A stretch of 64,000 nucleotides of DNA from Bicyclus anynana (lineage: Eukaryota; Arthropoda; Insecta; Lepidoptera; Nymphalidae). Of this stretch, positions 24,101 to 30,340 are shown one piece after another. Numbering within the stretch: position 1 is the stretch's first letter; the number at the start of each line of letters is the position of its first letter. A program made the position numbers and the translations under genes. The DNA lies in assembly GCF_947172395.1 (NCBI RefSeq), contig NC_069110.1:558001-622000 (forward strand). The letters are read 5' to 3'. The notes below the pieces were generated by a model. That model was not told where the DNA came from. It saw only the letters and a program-made list of their open reading frames with translations, and made no database searches.

Positions 24101-24131
24101 GTCGGCCCGCTCCACGTCGACGACGACACCA
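1..24131 (+). CDS. fry: furry (fry) homologue, partial gene: 14 internal exons
   Basis: Furry is a very large HEAT/Armadillo-like scaffold. With the NDR kinase Tricornered and Mob it controls cell polarity, wing-hair and bristle integrity and dendrite tiling (known for Drosophila; PAG1/Mor2p/TAO3 in yeast). Fourteen exons join with consistent phases to about 650 residues. Recognisable blocks, in order, are TGERKPRIDLFRTCVAAIPR, LTVHMDEELRGLSFQSLQ, FPEWRQDVLAGFTQF, a run of six arginines after QENM, AMSALVCCGP and WTVDKCFTGSERVADGCF. All correspond in order to the vertebrate FRY/FRYL and fly Furry sequence as I remember it. No start or stop codon lies in the window, so the gene extends both ways. 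Exons are GC-rich with G/C-ending codons and introns are AT-rich. Identification is firm; exact subregion numbering in the full protein is inferred. Confidence 0.95.
507..690 (+). CDS. fry: fry exon 2
   Basis: The acceptor TTGCAG ends at 506 and the donor GTGAGT starts at 691. The exon is 184 nt, entering phase 2 and leaving phase 0. It encodes LIPEGMSPNELVDLLCRL, then LTVHMDEELRG and FPEWRQDVLAGFTQFLAKEVQ, a highly conserved stretch of furry proteins. Confidence 0.95.
691..1198 (+). other. fry: fry intron 2
   Basis: A short intron. It contains a perfect 29-bp inverted repeat (969-1035) and a near-palindromic fragment reading GTTCC…GGAACCC at about 765-800, resembling the end of the dispersed repeat at 57400-57470. 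No gene seen. Confidence 0.6.
969..1035. repeat. perfect 29-bp palindrome, 9-nt loop
   Basis: Arms 969-997 and 1007-1035 are exact reverse complements around a 9-nt spacer. The core is TAGCCCAATAAACAGCC and its complement. No similar sequence was noticed elsewhere in the window. Confidence 0.9.
1199..1401 (+). CDS. fry: fry exon 3
   Basis: The acceptor TTAG ends at 1198 and the donor AG|GTAATA follows 1401. The exon is 203 nt, phase 0 to phase 2. It contains LVENGLRMLLQLVTSWKNGE and IRGAEALGLVMLCQC, alignable with the vertebrate segment of helical repeats. The insect version lacks the longer loop between these helices that I recall from vertebrate FRY. Confidence 0.93.
1604..2057 (-). repeat. 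dispersed element, copy 1 (inverse of 4124-4524)
   Basis: Reverse-complement copy of 4124-4524, sharing landmarks such as GGGTCAGATTTG, TATGGGCGGTCAAACAAAAT and ACATATTGAAAAATGTCACA. It lies in fry intron 3. A SINE 3' fragment (1646-1720) has inserted into it. Class unknown; no coding potential. Confidence 0.8.
1646..1720 (+). repeat. SINE-A 3' fragment nested in dispersed element
   Basis: Matches the 3' portion of the tRNA-derived SINE seen at 16439-16754 (ATTGGCCTAACCCCTCTC … GAATATGGGTTGATGACGA). The flanking repeat continues on both sides when compared with the copy at 4124-4524, so this is a later insertion. Confidence 0.8.
2231..2430 (+). CDS. fry: fry exon 4
   Basis: The acceptor TTACAG ends at 2230 and the donor GTGAGT starts at 2431. 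The exon is 200 nt, phase 2 to phase 1. It encodes a helical segment with ETKYLLERLQLTRDEPALID and SPIDLVWLGERSHAVWTAG. It is strikingly GC-rich (many GCG/CTG codons) against AT-rich flanks. Confidence 0.9.
2472..2680 (+). repeat. chimeric SINE fragments (SINE-C then SINE-A)
   Basis: 2472-2520 resembles the middle of SINE-C (AAAGACGTACCGCCAAGCGA). 2551-2680 is a shortened 3' half of SINE-A (ACGTGTCTC, then TCTCATTCTG, then GAATATGGGTTAAT). It fills intron 4 between exons 4 and 5. Confidence 0.7.
2729..2802 (+). CDS. fry: fry exon 5 (short)
   Basis: A 74-nt exon with acceptor CTGTACAG ending at 2728 and donor GTAGGA from 2803, phase 1 to 0. It encodes LQHDDTSSKNSWSGSSTNG followed by the conserved DPWE. 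The DPW motif is in the same place as in vertebrate FRY (…DPWVL/DPWII). It is too short to stand out as an ORF and is supported by phase and motif. Confidence 0.85.
2803..3621 (+). other. fry: fry intron 5
   Basis: AT-rich. It contains a short TTTTTTGAAGTCGGTTAAA fragment (about 2999-3020), common to repeats at 22195 and 59075. It also has a likely LINE 3'-end remnant at about 3141-3330 (AACTTTAATTTTAAG, AAGTGCTTCTACAAGCACTT, AAATGAATTTTAATTTGAATT). No gene seen. Confidence 0.45.
3622..3743 (+). CDS. fry: fry exon 6
   Basis: The acceptor TTCCCAG ends at 3621 and the donor GTAAGT starts at 3744. The exon is 122 nt, phase 0 to 2. It encodes VILFGLLERNRVPAQCPSTI then ILQAWPILHARIHALYTIIE. This matches the vertebrate pattern LRQENLPKHCPTALxxAW. 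Confidence 0.93.
4124..4524 (+). repeat. dispersed element, copy 2 (inverse of 1604-2057)
   Basis: The second copy, in intron 6 and in opposite orientation to copy 1 in intron 3. The two bracket fry exons 4-6. Divergence is moderate by eye. Confidence 0.8.
4564..4743 (+). CDS. fry: fry exon 7
   Basis: The acceptor TTTCAG ends at 4563 and the donor AG|GTAATT follows 4743. The exon is 180 nt, phase 2 to 2. It contains GYMQVWKYYMTMAYLVVP and IIRCASPDLSLS, equivalent to the vertebrate VTLWRNYLILC region. It ends inside a Ser codon. That codon can join either exon 8 (14503) or the optional exon at 6736. Confidence 0.93.
4744..6735 (+). other. fry: fry intron between exon 7 and candidate cassette exon
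   Basis: About 2 kb of AT-rich sequence. No ORF, SINE or TIR element was recognised, and I see nothing I can name. Confidence 0.4.
6736..6897 (+). CDS. fry: candidate fry cassette exon (or alternative terminal exon)
   Basis: A GC-rich open stretch in the 9.8-kb gap between exons 7 and 8. Read as an exon it is 162 nt, phase 2 at both ends, so inclusion adds 54 residues without shifting frame. It encodes a Gly/Ser-rich, probably disordered insert with EREGWSAAVPLGGSSDSLN and PGGFFTLPLSYARSHKQHKR. The acceptor GGTAG at 6735 has a poor pyrimidine tract. A second in-frame acceptor (GCGTAG, ending at 6711) would add 8 codons. The donor is AG|GTGGCC, weaker than in the other exons. If unspliced, the frame runs to a TAA at 7085-7087 overlapping AATAAA signals, giving an alternative C terminus. 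Codon use resembles the constitutive exons; there is no transcript support. Confidence 0.55.
7079..7088 (+). promoter_or_regulatory. possible intronic poly(A) signals
   Basis: Two overlapping AATAAA hexamers (7079-7084 and 7083-7088) coincide with the first in-frame stop after the candidate exon at 6736. They could end a truncated furry transcript. AATAAA is common by chance in AT-rich DNA, so this is suggestive only. Confidence 0.25.
7261..7494 (-). CDS. unidentified small cysteine-containing ORF or exon remnant
   Basis: An open frame on the minus strand with an in-frame TGA directly upstream and no ATG until the run HLMMDMKC, giving about 66 residues. It includes AVAMYYCSSDEGDNGTNM and CHYECYPRRYTNWN, with five cysteines in the downstream part. 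The stop TAA is closely followed by AATAAA and, about 60 nt later, an A-rich tract. It could be a terminal exon, a retrocopy fragment or chance. No signal peptide or family was recognised. Confidence 0.25.
   Translation of the reverse strand: MKALLGAGGYHLMMDMKCTQRVASIPAVAMYYCSSDEGDNGTNMKPECHYECYPRRYTNWNADSTRQFYVGGRFTYK
7854..8396. mobile_element. TIR element (MITE-like), 543 bp
   Basis: Imperfect terminal inverted repeats of about 29 bp. The left end reads GATCCGGCTTAAGAAATATG…ACCCTCAT and the right end is its approximate complement, ending GCCGGATC. The interior has no coding capacity. A target duplication could not be defined. Confidence 0.5.
8053..8083. repeat. short hairpin, 13-bp arms
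   Basis: CTTTTGGGTATAT and its complement around TCTAG, inside the TIR element at 7854-8396. Confidence 0.6.
8397..12012 (+). other. fry intron interior, AT-rich, no gene
   Basis: No exon or convincing ORF. It contains small tandem duplications (about 9197-9247 and 9440-9495) and a truncated SINE-B at 10641-10888. The open frames at 9938-10401 are AT-rich and look like chance. Confidence 0.4.
10641..10888 (+). repeat. SINE-B, 5'-damaged copy
   Basis: Shares with 18780-19052 the segment TAGTGACCCTGCTTTCTGCA, the B box GGTTCGATTCC and the tail ending in TTTATTTATTT. The A-box half is degraded. It is not a tRNA gene. Confidence 0.8.
12013..12425 (+). repeat. dispersed element related to 56735-57468
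   Basis: Parallel to 56735-57200, with landmarks TAGACGATAAAAAATTCATC, ACTGACAACTTTATCT and CGATTTCCAA. Class not recognised; it is non-coding and diverged. Confidence 0.6.
12433..12555. repeat. perfect 58-bp palindrome, 7-nt loop
   Basis: Arms 12433-12490 and 12498-12555 are exact reverse complements, beginning AGTAGTACGAGAGCAACA. No mismatch was found in 58 bp. It would form a long snap-back in DNA or in the fry pre-mRNA. Confidence 0.93.
12556..14502 (+). other. fry intron 3' portion before exon 8
   Basis: AT-rich sequence with no recognised repeat or ORF of interest. The open frames at 13716-13898 and 14155-14352 show no family features. Confidence 0.4.
14503..14670 (+). CDS. fry: fry exon 8
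   Basis: The acceptor GGTGGCAG ends at 14502 and the donor GTAAGC starts at 14671. The exon is 168 nt, phase 2 to 2. It encodes SSPDSLSERSGGEARGAA, then VSLHKLAVPLARCEVAEV and ACGHINPDALK. Direct joining to exon 7 gives a continuous SPDLSLSSSPDSLSER. That is natural for this low-complexity linker and indicates the 6736 exon is skippable. Confidence 0.92.
15069..15218 (+). CDS. fry: fry exon 9
   Basis: The acceptor ACACAAG ends at 15068 and the donor AG|GTATAC follows 15218. The exon is 150 nt, phase 2 to 2. It encodes DLFEELVPLLREAVDRKQEN, an arginine-rich run, and DALRLNLNKMLLLIAQRKTF. This is the insect counterpart of the vertebrate FRELxEELHPxxKEALERRPEN region. Confidence 0.95.
   Translation, partial: GSLRGASATAARGRRPQAGEHAAKAPPRRPASEPQQDAAPHCAEEDLRH
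15295..15665 (+). pseudogene. internally deleted RTE-like LINE fragment
   Basis: The frame contains SEEDGYTTELLRAGGKLKVK, which resembles the APGEDGxTxELLKxGG motif of RTE-type reverse transcriptases. It is followed by frame breaks and then RQVKRWVDEFKKVAGPEW, resembling the element's C-terminal KRWxDDxxKVAGxxW region. The catalytic domain between them is missing. It sits in fry intron 9. Confidence 0.6.
15744..15907 (+). CDS. fry: fry exon 10
   Basis: The acceptor TTCGCAG ends at 15743. Two GT donors are possible near CCGTGTAAGT. The one before GTAAGT (exon end 15907) gives phase 1 and reads in frame into exon 11 as SFPLEMYGSLL; the other would shift the frame. The exon is 164 nt and contains YLDGVRQCLEVEGDKDAP and LTFADFVTELIKSFP. 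Confidence 0.93.
16022..16430. mobile_element. TIR element (MITE) with TA target duplication
   Basis: The ends TACAGGGTGCTCGGGAGTAT and its complement are near-perfect inverted repeats of about 25 bp flanked by TA on both sides, as in Tc1/mariner-type insertions. Length is 409 bp with no ORF. A single related end (ACAGGGTGCCCCGAAGTATT) occurs at 24763-24783. Confidence 0.75.
16439..16754 (+). repeat. SINE-A, full-length tRNA-derived copy
   Basis: The tRNA-related head has an A box (TAGCCCAGTGG, 16450-16460) and a B box (GGTTCGAATCC, 16494-16504). The body contains ATATCACGTGTCTCAATCGG and TCTCATTCTGAGAGGAGACT, with a tail GTTGATAACAACAACAA. The 3' end is 96 bp before fry exon 11. Confidence 0.88.
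16851..17011 (+). CDS. fry: fry exon 11
   Basis: The acceptor TCCCGCAG ends at 16850 and the donor AAG|GTAAGT follows 17011. The exon is 161 nt, phase 1 to 0. It encodes EMYGSLLKRELCKSLFVLFA, GWCGPLGKHLGSL and DDRLDLAALK, equivalent to the vertebrate HLFILFSQWAGP block. Inverted SINE copies bracket it about 100 bp away on each side. Confidence 0.95.
17015..17037 (+). repeat. CAT microsatellite
   Basis: About seven CAT units directly after the exon 11 donor. Confidence 0.9.
17138..17413 (-). repeat. SINE-A, inverted copy with internal deletion
   Basis: Reverse-complement SINE-A starting 126 bp after fry exon 11. It lacks about 30 bp around the stretch between the B-box region and TAATTTC. 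It is opposed to the copy at 16439-16754. Confidence 0.87.
17832..17942 (+). CDS. fry: fry exon 12
   Basis: The acceptor CGATTAG ends at 17831 and the donor GTAACG starts at 17943. The exon is 111 nt, phase 0 to 0 (37 codons). It encodes AMSALVCCGPCFAP and GPLYPWLSEMLSSTNDK, matching the vertebrate AMSAVLCCGPV and YLYKWLDNIL blocks. Confidence 0.94.
18001..18400 (-). pseudogene. CR1/Jockey-type LINE 3' fragment
   Basis: The minus frame reads GLGVLFYNKIPKTMMDLPMH, then FKQCVKKHLLSRGYYTIDQF. This is the typical C-terminal end of CR1/Jockey LINE ORF2 (G..LFNKLP…FKK.LK.HLLSK.YY). A related fragment in the opposite orientation is at 59536-59660. It is 5'-truncated and dead. Confidence 0.7.
18401..18779. 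other. GC-richer intronic stretch, unassigned
   Basis: No exon found. It contains a small inverted pair (GGCATTTATCA … TGATAAATGCC, about 18580-18622). It may belong to the neighbouring LINE or another repeat. Confidence 0.3.
18780..19052 (+). repeat. SINE-B, full-length tRNA-derived copy
   Basis: The head has an A box (TGGCGCAGTGG, 18789-18799) and a B box (GGTTCGATTCC, 18833-18843). The body is AT-rich, with AATACCCATAACACAAGC and a TTTATATTTATTTA tail. The variable arm and anticodon region do not form a credible tRNA. Confidence 0.85.
19069..19444 (+). repeat. perfect 188-bp tandem duplication
   Basis: 19069-19256 and 19257-19444 appear identical over 188 bp. Each unit has an open frame containing DDPVNAAGVYVWMKLENWSP then ELLRILAGITSRAEVRGI, ending in a stop, preceded by CCCACACAG that could act as an acceptor. 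It is not part of Furry, since exons 12 and 13 join directly. The unit length is not a multiple of three. Confidence 0.93.
19506..19810 (-). repeat. SINE-A, inverted copy
   Basis: Complete reverse-complement SINE-A from ATCAACCCATATTCGGCTCA to the GGGCTGTCACAGCTC head, ending 76 bp before fry exon 13. Confidence 0.87.
19887..20041 (+). CDS. fry: fry exon 13
   Basis: The acceptor TCCCAG ends at 19886 and the donor AG|GTAACC follows 20041. The exon is 155 nt, phase 0 to 2. It encodes IYELARETIVLLLDCNPD and WTVDKCFTGSERVADGCF, the insect form of the vertebrate CEVVMLLLELNPDQ…WAIDRCYTGS segment. Confidence 0.95.
20042..21150 (-). repeat. dispersed repeat region related to 59975-60350
   Basis: Contains a hairpin at 20100-20145. 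Segments such as TATGGGAGGTGCTAAATTTT, CAGCTACAGCATTGAAAAAA and TTTGCGTTTTATCCATTAA recur in reverse at 59980-60190. No ORF; class uncertain. Confidence 0.5.
21150..21290 (-). mobile_element. Helitron-like 3' end with CCCTA-rich tract
   Basis: In the minus orientation the element ends AAGCTTGACCGGGTCCGCTAG followed by T. This is a CTRR-type terminus with a short hairpin, preceded by a GGGTA-rich tract. It belongs to the same family as 32253-32470, 58678-58890 and 60355-60566. The 5' boundary was not located. Confidence 0.55.
22352..22733 (+). mobile_element. non-autonomous Helitron copy 1
   Basis: The 5' end is TC followed by TTCTATAAAATTATAA and GCGAAAGTTTG. The 3' end has a 7-bp hairpin GCGGACG…CGTCCGC (22707-22730), then CTAG, then T. 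The interior has repeated GGATTAACA and AATCCATGGTTTCC segments. No coding. The same family is at 33080-33461 and 63313-63708. Confidence 0.75.
23242..23264 (+). repeat. GT microsatellite
   Basis: A GTGTGTGTGTGTGTATGTGTG tract in intron 13. Confidence 0.85.
23486..23798 (-). repeat. SINE-A, inverted copy with altered head
   Basis: Reverse-complement SINE-A. Its A-box end is rearranged (ATATGACCAGGATCAGGGCT in place of the usual ATATCCACTGGGCTATCACG). It is preceded at 23401-23485 by a segment also found at 34044-34140 (CGTGGGTTTTTGATTCAT … GGGAGTGTTACGAACGAAGT). Confidence 0.82.
23971..24131 (+). CDS. fry: fry exon 14 (last recognised in window)
   Basis: The acceptor GTTTCCAG ends at 23970 and the donor A|GTGAGT follows 24131. 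The exon is 161 nt, phase 2 to 1. It contains EYPCDHYTAIINVTLMCTG and SALQLLQLLDKRFFGSV, equivalent to NYPFDIVTLLNLVLF…AMQLMQILEAKLF. The next fry exon must enter in phase 1. None was recognised in the remaining 40 kb. Confidence 0.95.
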
Positions 24132-26559
24132 GTGAGTCCCTTTGCTATTACAACTGTAGCTTGACAAAAAAGAGTACAAATGAATAGGCCGTTAACGCCA
24201 ATATGACGACACGAATAGTGACAACGTAAACGTAACCCTATCAACATAACCTTCAAAGCTGGCAGAATAATCACGAAAACACTTGTTAAAAGCTTCAAAA
24301 CATGTAAATATTGTATACTACTTCAGAGGTCAACATTTATAGAACTCTAAAATAAAAACAAACCTGTCATCTCAGCTGTTCTTCGGTAAACATTGTACAG
24401 ATCCTTCAACAATGTTTTGACTTCGAATTCTGCCAGACCTCTCTTTTTTTTATGTATGATATATAACTTGGTGGGTGACACTACCGATTGTCATATTCAA
24501 CTTGTGCCACAATAATATTCGTTCACTGCCGATTATTTCCCACAATCTGTTAATTTCGTAAATAATTCCGAGACTTTTGACAACATAGGCGTTAAACCTG
24601 ACAACATAACTGACAAGTTGAACAGTGTTGTAAGAGGGGAAAAAAGATAGTTCCGTTTCTACACTTTTTTGCCACGCTATACTCACAATAGACTCGTATG
24701 CAGCTAGACACCGTGCCTACGATATTTATTTATATGCACTTGCGTAAAATTATCACGTATACAGGGTGCCCCGAAGTATTTCGACATACTCTACAGGGTG
24801 ATAGCTGACATCAAGGTCTACTAAAATAACGCAATATAATATGTTAGCCAAAGTTTTACGGTTTATAAGTTATATGGATTGTTCTGCAAAATACAAAAAT
24901 CACTACTTAGTGCAATTTTGTTGTACTGTGTGCTGAAAAATTACTACGTTCATTTTATACTGTGCAAAAAAGAAATGTATTAGACAAAGTTCTGTTACTC
25001 AAAAACATGTTCATTTAACACTAAAGTAATTTTTCAATTTGAATCTGTGGCTACCTATTAGCGCGTTCGACCCACAGATTAATCAATCATATACAGATAG
25101 AGCGTACGAAACACGACGTAGCCGCTCAAATTACAAAATTCAAAAAGTAATACATTCTCATGTCAGTACGACACGTCGCATCAGTAATTTTCAATTTTTT
25201 TCAAGAAAAATGGCGTCATATGTTTTAAAATATATAAAAAAAAACTGTTAACAAAAAACCAAGAAATAGGAAGGATTATTTTTTATTGATAATTATATTA
25301 ATTTACGTAATTGTTAGTGTTAAATTTTGAAATACAAATTATGAAAAAAAATGCGGTTGTCAAGGAGACGCATCACGTTTGTTTTTTAAATGGGTTTCAC
25401 CGGCTTCAGTACGTTGCTTGTAAAGACTCTGGTTACTCTGTGGTTCGACCAAACTTACAAGCTTCTGCGTTAATATATAATGTTCGTGTAGATATGTGTG
25501 TAACATAATAAGTGTATATTTTTATTGGTTATTTTTTATAAATTTCTAGTAATATTTTATAATGTAATGTTGGAACATTAAAAAAAATATTTCAATTAAT
25601 AAGAGTAAAATCATTTATATTCCCTATACAAGTTATTATAGTATGTATAAGTTTACTATGTATGTATAATTACATTATATAAATGTGTACATAAGTGAGT
25701 GTATGTATAGAAAAAGGGTTTATGGAAGTATTCCTGGGCATCTGTGATTGGATGAGTGGGTCTTCAGGTTGTGCTTTGTGCTTGTTTTGAGCACCTGTTT
25801 GTCGCAGCCTTTTTGTATTTAATAATACATGGTTGAGGTCGTTGTAAACTTCCAAGGTCGTAGTATTATTGTTTTGATTACGACAATACGACTTAATAAT
25901 TATGTGGAAGTAGGTAATTTGATTTTGAATTTTATTTATGATCTATCATCGCCAAAGATGCGCGGGATGCCAGTTTAGTTTATGATATCACTCAATCGTG
26001 ACTTTATTACAAGGCACGATTGAGTGATATATATAATGTTTGCTAGCTGACGCCTGCGACATCATCCGCGTGGAAATAGATGTAAACCTTTAACCCTTAT
26101 TGATAGTCCACCAATCATTTTACAAAAAGAATAAGTCAAAAATAAACGATTTATATAAAAAAAAAACTAAGGGGATAAGGGTTTAAAAAGCCTTTGGGTA
26201 TAGAATTTTTAAAAATCTTAAATGAAATTATTTTAAGTATTTTTTTAGTAGTATAAATTCCAAATTTTCCAATTTAACTTATAAAATATAAGGACTATCC
26301 ATACAAACTTCGAACCCCTGTTTCACCCCCTTCCAGTTTAATTTCGCGACAAAAGTAAAACCTTTTTTCGTATTACGGTCTCAAATCGTGCTAAGTTTCA
26401 TTTGAATACATCTATACAATCTAAAGTTAGGGTAGGTTAGGTTTGAACATAAAAATTCGGGCACTTGGGTTAGTCTTTAGGTGTAATAAATAATAAATAA
26501 ATACGTGATGTTACAATTTTTGAAGTATTTTATTTGACTGACATATGTGTTTCTTAGAG
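24132..26559 (+). other. start of >40-kb fry intron; no gene seen
   Basis: AT-rich. It holds one TIR-like end at 24763-24783, a stem-loop at 25985-26030 and no exon. The open frames at 25039-25508 lack coding character. Confidence 0.4.
25985..26030. repeat. 16-bp inverted repeat, 14-nt loop
   Basis: ATATCACTCAATCGTG and its exact complement. Confidence 0.75.
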
Positions 26560-26868
26560 AGCAGTGATAGCCCAGTGGATATGACCTCTGCCTCCGATTC
26601 CGGAGGGTGTGGTTTCGAATCCGGTCCGGGGCATGCATCTCCAACTTTTCAGTTGTGTGCATTTTAAGAAATTAAATATCACGTGTCTCAATCGGTGAAG
26701 GAAAACATCGTGAGGAAACCTGCATACCAGAGAATTATCTTCATTCTCTGCGTGTGTGTAGTCTGCCAATCCGCACTGGGCCAGCGTGGTGGACTATTGG
26801 CCTAACCCCTCTCATTCTGAGAGGAGACTCGAGCTCAGTAGTGAGCCGAATATGGGTTGATGACGATG
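26560..26868 (+). repeat. SINE-A, full-length copy
   Basis: The head has TAGCCCAGTGG and a B box with one change (GTTTCGAATCC). The body and 3' end (GGGTTGATGACGATG) are as in the other copies. Confidence 0.85.
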
Positions 26869-27039
26869 TGTTTCTTTCCTAACTCTATGGACACAGAACG
26901 GTCTGCTGTAAGGCCGACCAATCAGGGGCAAGCTCGGACAGTTCACGTTTTAAGATTGCAATTTAATTGTTTCACTTCGACAAATTATAATATACCGAAA
27001 AGTAACACGTTATGTTGGAATTAGTATGAAATACTAAAG

Positions 27040-27246
27040 TAGTAAGTAAATTCGTCCCCACTTTACACGTAGGGGAGGCTACCCTAAATAATATTTTTCT
27101 AGATTTTATTTTATGACTTGACATTTTTAATGTACATGCTAAATTACAGCTTTCTAGTTGTCACAGTCTCTGAGCTAAACCGCACACATGCAGACAGACG
27201 AACGTGGCGAAATTAAAGGTTCCTTGTTGACTAAGGAACCCTAAAA
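27040..27246 (+). repeat. dispersed element 3' fragment
   Basis: Parallel to 57330-57468, including ACATTTTTAATGTACATGCT, GACAGACGAACGTGGCGAAA and the end GGAACCCTAAAAA. Confidence 0.55.
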
Positions 27247-28387
27247 ATATAGTCACAAAAGTTACCACAACAGCCGAATATTACAATTTTATAAACTATA
27301 AGCTTTTAATTTTAAAAAAGCTTGTAAAAATTCACATTCAGTAAATATCGGTCAAGTAGAGAAATAGTCTATTAATTGATTTTAGTTTTTCACAGAACGT
27401 TGCGTTTCTACTGAAGTGTGTTTTGATTTACTTTTTATCCCGTTGTACCGACGGTTATTGGGAACTCCATTAAATAATATCGAAGTGGGCTATTGCGAAG
27501 CGCGGCCGGATTGAGTTGGTGTACAATTTGAACAGAGTTCCGAAACGTAAGCTAGACGTTACATAAAACACAACTTAATAAACGTAAGTTACTAAAACAG
27601 TCTATGTTCCTAAAAGTAGACTTGTTTTACATATAATTTAATTTTAAGACTCGCGTAAAGTTCTGTTTTTTTTCAAATATCACGCAAGCCATTACTAGAT
27701 AGAAAGGAGCTCATGTACAATCTAGGGTATAGGGTAGGTGTAGGGTTCTGTAGTTGCAGAGTGAAATAGTAACAAACATACACATTTAGACATATATAAA
27801 CTTTCACCATTATTATATTAGTGACGTTGATATCTAGACTAGATTAGCTAACGGTCTCACACTAGGGCTTTCAGTACATCGGTCAAACGGGGCTCGCAAT
27901 GGTATTGGTTTATAATTTTATTCACGAACACGGGCACTATGGAGCATACAGGGCTTAACAAGCTCAGCAACTGCGCGTACAAGCAAATTAACACTAAAAG
28001 CTTTTATGGATAACTTGTTTTCTTTTACAGTACCCGTACTTTCATTATTTATTATGTTGTTAGTAAACTAGCGAGGCTATAGAGCACGTTGTGCGCGATT
28101 AAATACTATATTTTGGCGTGACTAATTTATTTGATATACAAAGTTTATTTTATTTAACAAGAATACAATAAGAAACTTACTCGTAACTTAACTTATTCTA
28201 ATAGGTATACAAATGATACCCACGTGGAATGGTAATTCACATGTAGTTTTGTTCTTATATGCTCTTTCATTTTTACTTAATTCATTTACCGTATGTGTGC
28301 GTATGTGTACAATGTATGTATGTGTTGACGAGCCAAGGTAAAATTATCTATAATGACAGTCTGGGAGCAAATATCAAATTAAGACTC
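27247..28387 (+). other. intronic sequence, no gene seen
   Basis: AT-rich sequence with no clear repeat identity. No exon of fry or of the nested gene was found. Confidence 0.35.
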
Positions 28388-28605
28388 CCGCACACGGGCC
28401 ACCGGCCACAACTACAAAACGCTGTTACCTGCATATTGCCTGTGCGGCGAGTCCATATAAAATGTATGAAAACTCATACATTTTATATGGACTCGCCGCA
28501 CACGGTCGACGCCGGTGGCTGCCACACGCAACAATTGTTATTGCTTCAGCTACATTTGTGGCCCCTTCTTGCTTCTTGTGGCTGTCGCGTGTGGCCCGTG
28601 TGCGG
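28388..28605. mobile_element. GC-rich foldback/MITE with nested perfect hairpin
   Basis: The 15-bp perfect terminal inverted repeats are CCGCACACGGGCCAC (28388-28402) and its complement (28591-28605). In the centre is a 29-bp perfect palindrome (28441-28469 / 28474-28502, loop AAAC). It totals 218 bp with no coding sequence. GC content is well above the flanks. Confidence 0.75.
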
Positions 28606-29275
28606 TGACACTTAGGTTTCATATTAAATATACTTAGTCATTATTATCATTAGTCACATTATGCACTAGTACATGATGCGACTAATTCCGTTGTACAGTT
28701 AATAGTTGCGTTTCCAATGCTGTGCTAGGTGGGCGATCTGTTTACCAGCCCCGGCGCGAGGGGCCACGGTAGAGGTGACTTTGAATAGACAGACGGACAT
28801 AGCTACGCTTGCAATTCAATTAAAACGCTAGAGTTTTACGCGTGCACATTTTATCCTACGAATAGAAGACTTAATAACGAAACGAAATAGCGAAATGTTC
28901 CCAAAAAATTACATGACTACTACGCCTACTTGGCTCTAGTTTGAAGCGCAGCAACACTGTGCTGTGTTAGACATACATTTCTTTTTACGCAACGGCACTC
29001 TCCAGATGTTATCGGTCGTAAAACGCAATGTAGGTGAATGAAGTCGTTTAATATATTTTTAGAGTTACATTTTCATTGTCAAAATTTGTAGCATACATTA
29101 GAGTTAATTATTTTAGGCTTAAGATATATTTAAAAGATAGAAATGTACTCAACAAGTTTATAACCGACTAGCACTTACGAGCACAAATAATAAAACGATT
29201 GTATTAATTTTTCAAGAAAATAAATAAATAAAAAATAAATGAATATGCATATGTATTTTTTTATTTAGTGTAAAT

Positions 29276-29334
29276 AAATGTAGGCATGCTCTTGACATAC
29301 ACACCCTGTGTATGTCAAGAGCATGCCTACATTT
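29276..29334. repeat. perfect 28-bp palindrome, 3-nt loop
   Basis: Arms 29276-29303 and 29307-29334 around CCC. The core TAGGCATGCTCTTGACATAC appears with its complement. Confidence 0.92.
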
Positions 29335-30340
29335 CTATTGCTTTTTTATTGAATTTTACATGGTTTTGGTAGCTAGCATTGCTAGCTACTTGTGATTAGT
29401 GTGAGCGGTAGGGATAATGTAAGCAATTGAAATCGTAAATGTATTTCGCTAATATTTTTTCAGCGTGTTACTAAGGTCTGTCCCAGGTTGACAAAGCGAG
29501 CTTATTCGTTAACTATGAAAAAATAAAGTAAACGAAGTCTGATTTACTATAGTAAACCTTGCAATGCAACTTCAGTAAGTGATATTCGTAATAAATCTTC
29601 TTCGTTATTTTTTTTGGGTAGCTTTCATTCTTTGAATGCGACTGAGGTATCAAAAAGCTGGATTGGAAATAAAATTTGGGACTTCCCTCGGTAAAGTTTT
29701 TCGCAATCGTCGATCGATAAAACGATATAAGCGAACTCTATCATGTATACGTTTATGAACCAGAGCCACGACCCAGATCATTTTGAATTATAAGATTTCC
29801 ATTTATAGACATTATTATTGAATTAACCTAACGGGAAATCTTGCTATCATATTCGAGGAATACATAATATTGCATATAATCGAAGAGCCGGTGGAGATGT
29901 TTAAGGATTTATTTGACAAAAGCAAACAATACATATTGTGTGTTTTCGTGTTCTTGGCTCATATAACTTATCGGATTTTCTGGACACCGTTGGAGTTTTT
30001 TGTATCGCGTAAGTGGTAAGGTAAGTATTCGAGACGGTTAGGTGCCTCAAGATGAAGAGTGTTATCCTATTAAATTATTGATAAATAGGTGGATATCCAA
30101 GACCTCTCAGCCTGGCCTGGCTGGCCTGGCATAAATATTATTTATAATAACAAACCATATACGTTTGACTTTTAAATATATCATAAAACAGTTATGCCAT
30201 ACAAAATGAATAATAAAAAAGTTTTATTCCTGCGTTTTTTATGAATTGTTAGAGGGCTTAGTAGTTATTGTCTTAATTGAGGCGGAAAAAAATTAAACAA
30301 GTGCAAGCAAATCACAATCAAAACCGCTTTTTATTGGTAT
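29335..30340 (+). other. intronic sequence, no gene seen
   Basis: AT-rich; a short GGCCTGGCTGGCCTGGC repeat at about 30110-30131 is the only structure noticed. Confidence 0.35.

Noticed and set aside
23843..24298. Minus-strand 151-residue ORF
   Set aside because: It is the antisense shadow of fry exon 14, which has splice sites and conserved furry residues on the plus strand.
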